From positions 1 through 5,064 of the forward strand of contig CAJYKY010000082.1 of NCBI GenBank assembly GCA_913775005.1: 5,064 nucleotides of DNA. The letters run 5' to 3'. Both the position numbers and the translations under genes were made by a program. Shown piece by piece: positions 1 to 5,064 of the stretch (positions are counted from its first letter, which is position 1; the number at the start of each line of letters is the position of its first letter). The DNA is from an uncultured Achromobacter sp. Its GTDB lineage: Bacteria > Pseudomonadota > Gammaproteobacteria > Burkholderiales > Burkholderiaceae_B. Below the pieces are notes generated by a model. That model was not told where the DNA came from and ran no database searches. It saw only the letters and a list, made by a program, of their open reading frames with translations.

Positions 1-454
1 CGCCCGACAGCTTGTCCGGAAAATAATCGGCGCGTTCCAGCAAGCCCACTTTTTGCAGCAGATCGCGCGCCAGTGCCTCGGCTTCCTTTTTGGGACGGCG
101 CAGCACGGTGACGGGGCCTTCCATCACGTTCTGCAAGGCCGTCATGTGCGGGAACAGGTTAAAGTGCTGGAATACCATGCCCGCCGACGCGCGAAAGTTC
201 GCCAGCTTGCGTTCATTGGGCAGCCGTGTCTGCGCGCCCTGGAACGTCAGCGATTGCTCGCCCACGGTGATCTGGCCGCCGTCGGGAATGGTCAACAGGT
301 TGATGCAGCGTAGCAGCGTGGACTTGCCCGAGCCCGACGGCCCAATCAACGCCACGACCTGGCCGCGCTGCACTTCCAGGTTGATGTCCTTCAAGACTTC
401 CTGATGGGCGAACGACTTGCGCAGGCCCCGGATACGGATGATGGGATCGCTCAT
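1..454 (-). CDS. Polar amino acid ABC transporter ATP-binding protein (GlnQ/HisP type), 3' part missing
   Basis: This is the cytoplasmic ATPase that would power the permease encoded immediately upstream. The visible 151 residues cover the N-terminal half of an ABC domain. The Walker A loop GPSGSGKST is at about residues 38-46, the Q-loop glutamine is in VFQHFNLFPHMT (Q96), and the helical-domain stretch continues until the window ends within the signature at LSG (149-151). The Walker B motif, D-loop and H-loop lie outside. FQHFNLFPH and the RCINLL segment after Walker A are typical of polar amino acid importers. Two in-frame starts exist: ATG at 460, overlapping the permease stop by 3 bases, and ATG at 454. 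I chose 454 because AAAGAGG at 468-462 sits 7 nt before it but only 1 nt before 460. The gene is almost certainly co-translated with the permease. Family assignment is firm; substrate is not readable. Confidence 0.95.
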   Translation of the reverse strand, partial: MSDPIIRIRGLRKSFAHQEVLKDINLEVQRGQVVALIGPSGSGKSTLLRCINLLTIPDGGQITVGEQSLTFQGAQTRLPNERKLANFRASAGMVFQHFNLFPHMTALQNVMEGPVTVLRRPKKEAEALARDLLQKVGLLERADYFPDKLSG

Positions 455-456
455 CG

Positions 457-1248
457 TCATGCCTCTTTGCCGATGCCGCCGAACTCCAGCTTCTTGGCCC
501 ACATCGTGAACGGAAGCAGGATGACGAAGTACGCCACCGCGATGAAGGTGTAGATCTCCAGCGGGCGGTAAGTGTCGTGCGCAATGACCTGACCCTGGTA
601 GAGCAGGTCCGGCACGGCCAGCACCGACAGCAGCGACGTGTTCTTCAACTGCATGATCGATTGGTTCATCAGCGGCGGCACCATCTTTTTGAAGGCTTGC
701 GGCAGCACCACGCGGCGCAGCGCCTGCGACGGCGTCATGCCCAGCGCCTTGGCCGCTTCCGTCTGGCCGGCGTCGGTGGAAATGATGCCGCCCCGGATGA
801 TTTCGGAGTAGAACGCGCCGCCGTACAGCGACAGGCACAGCGTGGCCGCCATGATGGGCGACATCTCGATGCCGGTCACAACAGGCAGCGCGTAGTAGAA
901 CCAGACCAGTTGCACCAGCACCGGCGTGCAGCGGAACACCTCGATGTACGCGCGCAGCGGCGCGGTGATGAACACGTTGCGCGACAAGCGTCCCAAGCCC
1001 GTCACCAGGCCGATCGCCAGGCCCAGGAACACGCACAGGATGGTGAATAGAATCGTGTTCAACACGCCCGTGGCGATCAGCTTGCGGTATTCCCACAGCA
1101 CGCTGAAATCCCAGTCGTAATTGACCGCGTTTCCAGCGATGGCGTCCCACTTCTTCACGATCGCAAACACCGCAATCGCGGCGACGGCCAGCAGCAGCCA
1201 GGTCGTCAGCCGCGAGCGGGCGGGCAGGGGGGCATTCTGGTCATTCAT
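457..1248 (-). CDS. Polar amino acid ABC transporter permease (HisM/GlnP family)
   Basis: This inner-membrane permease is 263 residues long, slightly above the usual length for the family because of an N-terminal extension. A first hydrophobic segment (about 16-32) is followed by a polar loop to about 58, then the binding-protein-dependent transport core with hydrophobic stretches near 60-86, 110-122, 130-148, 200-214 and 232-251. Family marks are EVFRCTPVLVQL near 103-114 and the EAA loop, EAAKALGMTPSQALRR followed by LPQA (164-185), which docks onto the ATPase. The FRCTP motif carries Cys where Gly or Asn is usual. A GTG at 1254 would add two residues, but TAAGG at 1261-1257 is 8 nt from ATG 1248 and only 2 nt from the GTG, so ATG is preferred. 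It lies between its binding protein and ATPase. With one permease gene visible, a GlnP-like homodimer is inferred. Confidence 0.95.
   Translation of the reverse strand: MNDQNAPLPARSRLTTWLLLAVAAIAVFAIVKKWDAIAGNAVNYDWDFSVLWEYRKLIATGVLNTILFTILCVFLGLAIGLVTGLGRLSRNVFITAPLRAYIEVFRCTPVLVQLVWFYYALPVVTGIEMSPIMAATLCLSLYGGAFYSEIIRGGIISTDAGQTEAAKALGMTPSQALRRVVLPQAFKKMVPPLMNQSIMQLKNTSLLSVLAVPDLLYQGQVIAHDTYRPLEIYTFIAVAYFVILLPFTMWAKKLEFGGIGKEA
462..468 (-). promoter_or_regulatory. Shine-Dalgarno inside the permease 3' end; decides the ATPase start
   Basis: AAAGAGG on the minus strand falls within the last codons of the permease (GKEA), 7 nt before ATG 454 and 1 nt before ATG 460. The spacing favours 454. 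The stop of the permease lies between this site and the chosen start, an arrangement expected for translational coupling. Confidence 0.6.
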
Positions 1249-1256
1249 TGCCACGG

Positions 1257-1261
1257 CCTTA
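1257..1261 (-). promoter_or_regulatory. Shine-Dalgarno overlapping the binding-protein stop; decides the permease start
   Basis: TAAGG on the minus strand includes the TAA stop of the binding-protein gene. It sits 8 nt before ATG 1248 but only 2 nt before the in-frame GTG at 1254, which favours the ATG. Stop and ribosome site share bases, so the two genes are probably translationally coupled. Confidence 0.6.
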
Positions 1262-2104
1262 GAACTTGATTTCGGGCGGGAACGCCTCGGGCGGCACGTT
1301 GGCCAGCTTCTGCATATTGGCCAGGATCACGCCGCGCACTTCGTCTTTGGCGCGGATGTCGGACAGCCAGGCATTGACGGACTTTTGCAGCGCCTCGTCG
1401 CCTTCCTTGCGCATGCCGATGCTGACCGGCGCGGTTTCAACTGGCGTCGGGATGCTCATCGTGCCGATGTTCGCGCGCTTTTCCAGGAGCGGCTTGGCCA
1501 GCAGCACCACCAGGATCTGGCAGTCGGCGCGGCCCGAGGACAGCGCCAGGGTCGCTGCACCCGAGTTTTCCAGACGGGTCACGTTGGCGTTTTTCAGCAC
1601 GCGCGTGGCCAGCTGGTCATGGCTGGAACCCACGTCCACGACGACGCGCGTTTCCGGCGTGTCCAGTTCGGCCCACGACTTGCCCACGAAGCCCTTGCGG
1701 CAAACGGTGGTGTAGGTGTTATTGAACAGGGTGTCCGAGAAGTTCACGACTTCTTTGCGCGCCGGCGTGGGCGCCATGCCGAACATCAGGTCGATCTTGT
1801 TCGTCTGGACATCCAGGACGGCGTTGCCCCAGGTGGTTTCCAGGTATTCGGTCTTCACGCCCAGGCGGGCGGCGTACATCTCGGCAAAGTCGGGGCCGAA
1901 ACCTTCCCACTTGCCCGTGTTCAGATTTTTGTTGAAGTAGGGAATTGCGCCGGCGATGGCGCCGATGCGGATCGTCTTGGTGCGCATGATGCGCTCCATG
2001 GCGGTCTCGTTGGCGGACTGCGCTTGGGCGGCGGCGGGCAAGCCCAATGCGGTCAAGCTGACGGCGGCCAGAACGGACGCCAGGAAATTACGTTTGGTGC
2101 TCAT
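1259..2104 (-). CDS. Periplasmic amino-acid-type solute-binding protein (SBP_bac_3 family)
   Basis: This is the periplasmic receptor of the ABC importer. Its 281 residues begin with a Sec signal peptide: KR at 4-5, a hydrophobic core to about 22, and an AQA site giving likely cleavage after residue 28. There is no lipobox. The mature part is a two-lobed family 3 binding protein. The core runs from KTIRIG (43-48) through WEGFGPDFAEMYAARLGV (66-83) and NKIDLMFGMAPTPAR (102-116) to VVNFSD (119-124). R116 matches the Arg that grips the ligand alpha-carboxylate, and GSS at 159-161 matches the second-lobe G-T/S element. The position of the usual alpha-ammonium Asp, eight residues after Gly in GRADC (191-195), is Val199, so the ligand may be atypical. 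The start is supported by GAGGAG 6 nt upstream. It lies 31 bp after the DadA-like gene, suggesting that its ligand is that enzyme's substrate. Confidence 0.95.
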   Translation of the reverse strand: MSTKRNFLASVLAAVSLTALGLPAAAQAQSANETAMERIMRTKTIRIGAIAGAIPYFNKNLNTGKWEGFGPDFAEMYAARLGVKTEYLETTWGNAVLDVQTNKIDLMFGMAPTPARKEVVNFSDTLFNNTYTTVCRKGFVGKSWAELDTPETRVVVDVGSSHDQLATRVLKNANVTRLENSGAATLALSSGRADCQILVVLLAKPLLEKRANIGTMSIPTPVETAPVSIGMRKEGDEALQKSVNAWLSDIRAKDEVRGVILANMQKLANVPPEAFPPEIKF

Positions 2105-2110
2105 CGACTT

Positions 2111-2116
2111 CTCCTC
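2111..2116 (-). promoter_or_regulatory. Strong Shine-Dalgarno of the binding-protein gene
   Basis: GAGGAG on the minus strand lies 6 nt before the ATG at 2104, the best ribosome site in the window. This fits a binding protein that must be made in excess over its permease and ATPase. The rest of the 31-bp gap after the DadA-like gene shows no promoter or terminator signal. Confidence 0.8.
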
Positions 2117-2135
2117 AAAAGTGTCAGGGGCGGCG

Positions 2136-3383
2136 CTAGATAAACCGGCTCGGGCGGAAGGCGTGATACGCGCCTTCGCTGGCGGTGCCGGACATCAGTT
2201 CGCCTAGTATCTTCGCGGTGCCTGGCGCGGTGCTGAATCCGATGTGCTGGTGGCCCAGCGCCAGCCACAGGCCGGGGTGGCGCGGCGCCTGGCCGATCAT
2301 CGGCCGGCTGTCGGGCAACGTGGGGCGGCGGCCCAGCCACGCGGCGGCGTCCAGGCGCTGGCCTAGCGGAAAGGCTTCGCGGGCGCGGGTTTCGGCCAGG
2401 TCCAGTTGCGCGGTGCGCGGGGGGGCGTCGCAGTCATCGAGTTCGACGCCGGACGACAGGCGCAGGCCGCGCGCCATCGGTGACAACACGTAGCCGCCGC
2501 CGGTGTCGTAGAGCGGGCGTGAAATGGTCGCGCCGTCTGCACCGTTGTAATGCATGTGATAGCCGCGTTCGAACGCCATGGGCAAGCGGATGCCGGTGGT
2601 CTTCAACAGGGATTTGGACCACGGACCTAGCGCTACGACCAGTGCATCCGCCGTCAGCGCTTCCGACGCTTGCGCGCCCAGCACCGTCCAGCCGTTCGCG
2701 TCGCGGCGAATCGCGGCAGCTTTCAAATTCCTGAACGTGCCGCCGCTGCGCACAAACAGATCCGCATACGCGGCAACCACCGCCTGCGGATCGTTCACGG
2801 AATAAGAGCCTTGAATCCACAAGGCGCGATGAAAGATGGGCGACAACGCCGGTTCCATCTCGGCTAGTTCGGCGGGGGACAGCGTCTGCGTCGGCACCTG
2901 GTACTGCGCAAACGTGCGGCGCGCCAGATCGCTGCTGTTCCAGGCTTGTTCCGAGCGATACAGAAACACCCAGCCGGTATCGCGCAGCCGATGCCGCGCG
3001 CCGGATGCATCCAGCAAGCGCAGGTGTTCAGGGGCCGATAGGCGGATCAAGGCGTCCAGCGACTTCGCGGTTTCCTGGAACACGGACTCGCGCGCACTCA
3101 ATAGAAAGCGAGATGCCCAGCCCAGATTCCTGGCGAGAAAGCCCGTGCGGTAGCGGAACTGCACCGTGTCGTTCTTCAGCAAGCGGGGCAGCTGGTTCCA
3201 CAGGCCGGGATGGTTGAACGGCATGAGCGAACTGCGCGCCAGCACGCCGGCGTTGCCCATCGACGTTTCCATGCCCGGTTGCTGCTGGTCTACCAAGGTG
3301 ACGGTGTGGCCCCGGCGCAATAATTCCAACGCGCAGCAAACGCCCACAATGCCTGCGCCCAGGACAATAACGTGCTTTCCCAT
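2136..3383 (-). CDS. DadA-like D-amino-acid dehydrogenase / DAO-family FAD oxidoreductase
   Basis: The predicted role is FAD-dependent oxidation of a D-amino acid or related amine to the 2-oxo acid and ammonia, with electrons passed to the respiratory chain as in DadA, acting at the cytoplasmic face. The 415-residue protein opens directly with the FAD-binding Rossmann fold: VIVLGAGIVG (GxGxxG at 9-14) and an acidic residue at D32 for the ribose. SMGNAGVLA (41-49) is the second FAD contact typical of this family. The DAO substrate domain occupies the middle. The C-terminal FAD segment has GRRPTLPDSRPMIG (351-364) and LGHQHIGFST (376-385), ending in FRPSRF. E. coli DadA has GHGTLG in place of GHQHIG, so this is a paralogue with uncertain substrate. 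An in-frame TAA lies two codons before the ATG, fixing the start. The Shine-Dalgarno is weak (AAAGA only 3 nt away). Its position upstream of the transporter genes suggests a shared pathway. Confidence 0.9.
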   Translation of the reverse strand: MGKHVIVLGAGIVGVCCALELLRRGHTVTLVDQQQPGMETSMGNAGVLARSSLMPFNHPGLWNQLPRLLKNDTVQFRYRTGFLARNLGWASRFLLSARESVFQETAKSLDALIRLSAPEHLRLLDASGARHRLRDTGWVFLYRSEQAWNSSDLARRTFAQYQVPTQTLSPAELAEMEPALSPIFHRALWIQGSYSVNDPQAVVAAYADLFVRSGGTFRNLKAAAIRRDANGWTVLGAQASEALTADALVVALGPWSKSLLKTTGIRLPMAFERGYHMHYNGADGATISRPLYDTGGGYVLSPMARGLRLSSGVELDDCDAPPRTAQLDLAETRAREAFPLGQRLDAAAWLGRRPTLPDSRPMIGQAPRHPGLWLALGHQHIGFSTAPGTAKILGELMSGTASEGAYHAFRPSRFI

Positions 3384-3446
3384 GTGTCTTTATTTGAATG
3401 CTGGCGGGCCAGGACGAGGAATTGTATTGCAGGCGCTACCGCGCGG
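3384..3446 (-). promoter_or_regulatory. 63-bp intergenic gap with a possible promoter for the dadA-transporter genes
   Basis: This is the longest non-coding stretch in the window and is richer in A+T than its surroundings. On the minus strand it holds TACAAT (3426-3421), a good match to a -10 hexamer, about 38 nt before the DadA-like ATG. The best -35-like hexamer, TTGCTT at 3454-3449 inside the preceding gene's last codons, is 22 bp away, which is too far for a standard sigma-70 promoter. A small CTGG/CCAG inverted repeat lies at 3401-3412. No T-run terminator is present, so read-through from the upstream gene remains possible. Confidence 0.25.
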
Positions 3447-5051
3447 CTAAGCAATTGTGCGGGGGGGGTGGCCCAGAATCCGGCCCGCGGCCACGACGCC
3501 CCACCACGAGGCTTCCTCGAATACCGAATAGCCGGACAGATCCGCGTGCGCGAACAGCACCGGCCCGTCTACATCGCGCAGCGCGGCCAGCCCGGAATTC
3601 GACAGATAGCCGCATAGCGGCGAGGCCATCGCGTGGCCGCGTACGGTGATGTCAAGCTGGCGCGCATGCCGCCAGAACTCCGAGCCATAGGCGGCGATGA
3701 GGTCGGCCGAAGCTTCGTCGCGCAGGTCTTGCGGGCTGGCCGTGGTCAGCCATTGGCGGGCGGCTTGCGGCGTTTGCCCGCTTAACGCGTGATACGCCGT
3801 GAACACCGATTGTGGCGACCGCGCCACGCGCAGCAACTGATGCGTGGACACCACATACCCCAAGGCCTTGCCCTGGTACACCACGTTGTCCCAGGACAGC
3901 GGTTCGCCCGGTGCCTCGATGGGATAGCCGTCCAGCACGAAGTTGGACACCAGCCATGGCGCGTGCGAGGACGCGTGTACGGCCGGGTCGTATCCATAGG
4001 CGCGGATGTCGGGCAGGATGCGCTGGGCTACGAACAAGGGCATCGCGCAGACCGTGCGGCGGGTTTGCAGGGTGTAGGCGGAATCCGCGCTATCAGTCAC
4101 GCACGTGACACGCGGACCCGCCGGCGTTTCCTCCAGCCGCACGGCGGCGCCGGGAATCAGCCATTGCGTGTGTCCCAGCTTCTGGTTGATGGCCCCGCGC
4201 ATGCGTTCGGCCAGCACGGACAGGCCGCCCGGCCACGTCAGCACCGCGCCTTCGCCCGCGTTGGCGGCGTGGCCATCGCGGCTGGCGAAGTAGTGCAGGC
4301 CGAACGCATGCGCGGGCGAGGTATAGCCTTCGCGCGCGAGCCATTGTTTGAAGGTGATGGCGTCCAGCGCGCGCCAGGCGGGGTCTTGCGACGACAGCAC
4401 GATGGGGATGCAGAACACCTTGCGGCCATCGTTGCCTAGCTGCGTGTGCAGCTGGTCGATCAGGGCCAGGAAACGGTGGTGCTGGGCGACGTCGGCATCG
4501 GGCAAGCCGGTCATCGGCAGCAAGCCTTCGTCCCAGTGGCCATTGCGCAGCAAACGTTCCTGCGGCGAATGCACCAGCACGGATTCATCGTAGTAGGGAC
4601 GCAGGTCGCCCGCGCCGCGCTCGATGATGCCGAAGTCCGACAGCATTTCACGCACGTGCGTGGACGCCATCGACGGCAGCGGGAGGTAATGCGCGCCTAG
4701 TGGATAGTCCAAGGGATCGCCGGCCGGATCGCCCATCCCCGCGCGCCGGCCCGCCGCCGCGTTGCCCGCGAATTCCGGCCCTTGCACCACGACGAAATCG
4801 GTAAAACCTTCGCGCGCCAGCTTCCAGGCGCAAGACAGGCCGGCCACGCCCGCACCCAGAATGGCGACGTCATGCCGGTAGTGTGCCGATGGCGCGGGAA
4901 GCGCCGCCGCGTCGCGCAGCGCATGGCCCAGCTGCATGCCGGGGTAGTGCACGGCGGGCGTCGTTTCCACGATGCGTGACCGGTAATACCCGGCCGCACC
5001 CGCCACCGCTGCCGTGGCGGCCGCGCCCAACAGGAAGCTGCGACGGCGCAT
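3447..5051 (-). CDS. Tat-signal FAD-dependent oxidoreductase, amine-oxidase-like, substrate unknown
   Basis: This 534-residue flavoprotein is predicted to be exported folded by the Tat system. Its N-terminus RRRSFLLGA (2-10) fits the twin-arginine pattern and is followed by an Ala-rich hydrophobic stretch to about 20. No clear signal peptidase site follows, so it may stay membrane-anchored. The Rossmann FAD site is VAILGAGVAGLSCAW (GxGxxG at 66-71). WPGGLSVLAERM (273-284) resembles the Gly-rich segment of amine oxidase and phytoene desaturase relatives. The C-terminal FAD-closing region is VLFAHADLSGY through WWGVVAAGRIL (498-526). DNVVYQGKALGYVVSTHQ (388-405) looks like a conserved family stretch. 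I recognise no specific enzyme. A role in oxidising a periplasmic amine is only a guess. The start is the ATG before the RR motif, with AGGT about 10 nt upstream at the window edge. A C8 run lies five codons before the stop. A 63-bp gap separates it from the DadA-like gene. Confidence 0.88.
   Translation of the reverse strand: MRRRSFLLGAAATAAVAGAAGYYRSRIVETTPAVHYPGMQLGHALRDAAALPAPSAHYRHDVAILGAGVAGLSCAWKLAREGFTDFVVVQGPEFAGNAAAGRRAGMGDPAGDPLDYPLGAHYLPLPSMASTHVREMLSDFGIIERGAGDLRPYYDESVLVHSPQERLLRNGHWDEGLLPMTGLPDADVAQHHRFLALIDQLHTQLGNDGRKVFCIPIVLSSQDPAWRALDAITFKQWLAREGYTSPAHAFGLHYFASRDGHAANAGEGAVLTWPGGLSVLAERMRGAINQKLGHTQWLIPGAAVRLEETPAGPRVTCVTDSADSAYTLQTRRTVCAMPLFVAQRILPDIRAYGYDPAVHASSHAPWLVSNFVLDGYPIEAPGEPLSWDNVVYQGKALGYVVSTHQLLRVARSPQSVFTAYHALSGQTPQAARQWLTTASPQDLRDEASADLIAAYGSEFWRHARQLDITVRGHAMASPLCGYLSNSGLAALRDVDGPVLFAHADLSGYSVFEEASWWGVVAAGRILGHPPRTIA
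3461..3468 (-). repeat. C8 homopolymer tract in the oxidoreductase 3' end
   Basis: Eight consecutive C on the coding strand (codons CAC CCC CCC CGC) lie five codons before the stop. It is the longest single-base run in the window. Loss or gain of one base would change only the last few residues or extend the protein past its stop. It may be chance in GC-rich DNA. Confidence 0.9.
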
Positions 5052-5064
5052 CAGCGGATGACCT
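5051..5064 (-). other. Possible stop of an upstream minus-strand gene overlapping the oxidoreductase start (TGATG)
   Basis: On the minus strand the window opens with a frame reading GTC ATC CGC TGA, whose TGA (5053-5051) shares its A with the ATG at 5051. TGATG junctions are common between co-translated genes in compact operons. Only three to four codons are visible, so the existence of an upstream gene is inferred and its identity cannot be told. Confidence 0.25.

Noticed and set aside
577..1050. A 157-codon plus-strand open frame opposite the permease
   Set aside because: It is a repetitive Gln/Arg/His-rich translation typical of an antisense shadow.
1227..1232. C6 tract near the permease N-terminus
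   Set aside because: It is too short to call a variable site and is expected by chance in DNA this GC-rich.
2105..2135. 31-bp gap between the DadA-like and binding-protein genes, considered as a promoter region
   Set aside because: Apart from the Shine-Dalgarno there is no -10/-35 pair or hairpin. It is consistent with a simple within-operon spacer.
1121..2143. A 340-codon open frame on the plus strand opposite the binding-protein gene
   Set aside because: It is an antisense shadow of GC-rich coding DNA. The minus-strand frame shows clear family motifs and a signal peptide, whereas this frame is rich in His, Gln, Arg and Gly without recognisable domains.
2419..2425. C7 tract (coding strand) inside the DadA-like gene
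   Set aside because: It encodes an ordinary Ala-Pro-Pro, is short, and the frame continues intact. It is not convincing as a slippage site.
3401..3412. CTGG/CCAG inverted repeat between the oxidase and the DadA-like gene, considered as a terminator
   Set aside because: The stem is only 4-5 bp, the loop is tiny and no T-run follows, so it is not an intrinsic terminator.
3789..4439. A 216-codon plus-strand open frame opposite the Tat flavoprotein
   Set aside because: It has low-complexity His/Arg/Gly composition, no motif and no ribosome site of note, and it lies wholly antisense to a well-supported gene.

Overview
The window is GC-rich, densely coded chromosomal DNA in which every supported gene lies on the minus strand, so it reads from the right edge to the left. 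Base composition, codon style and gene content suggest a Gram-negative betaproteobacterium of the Burkholderiales, possibly Alcaligenaceae such as Achromobacter or Bordetella. The genus is inferred from general resemblance only. No RNA gene, insertion sequence, CRISPR array, origin or convincing terminator was seen.

Layout, in order of transcription: (1) 5051-3447, a Tat-signal FAD-dependent oxidoreductase of the amine-oxidase-like group, substrate unknown, whose ATG may overlap the stop of a gene lying off the right edge. (2) After 63 bp, 3383-2136, a DadA-like D-amino-acid dehydrogenase / DAO-family flavoenzyme. (3) After 31 bp, 2104-1259, a periplasmic binding protein of the polar amino acid family (SBP_bac_3) with a Sec signal peptide. 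(4) 1248-457, the matching inner-membrane permease. (5) 454 to beyond the left edge, the ABC ATPase, cut just inside its LSGGQ signature. The last three genes are packed with gaps of only a few bases and have Shine-Dalgarno sequences lying in or across the preceding stop codon.

The likely joint function of genes 2-5 is a small uptake-and-oxidation unit. The binding protein captures an amino-acid-like solute in the periplasm, the permease/ATPase imports it in a GlnHPQ-type arrangement (one permease gene, probably a homodimer), and the DadA-like enzyme oxidatively deaminates it. The substrate cannot be read from the sequence. A by-eye alignment shows that the binding protein keeps the carboxylate-binding Arg but lacks the Asp that normally holds the alpha-ammonium group, and several other pocket positions differ. 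That would fit a D-, N-substituted or otherwise atypical amino acid. The exported flavoenzyme may be part of this unit or belong to a separate upstream operon. The 63-bp AT-richer gap after it is the most plausible place for an internal promoter.

Overall this looks like an ordinary catabolic or transport locus. The points worth following up are the unusual pocket, the unassigned Tat-exported oxidoreductase and a C8 tract at the end of its reading frame.
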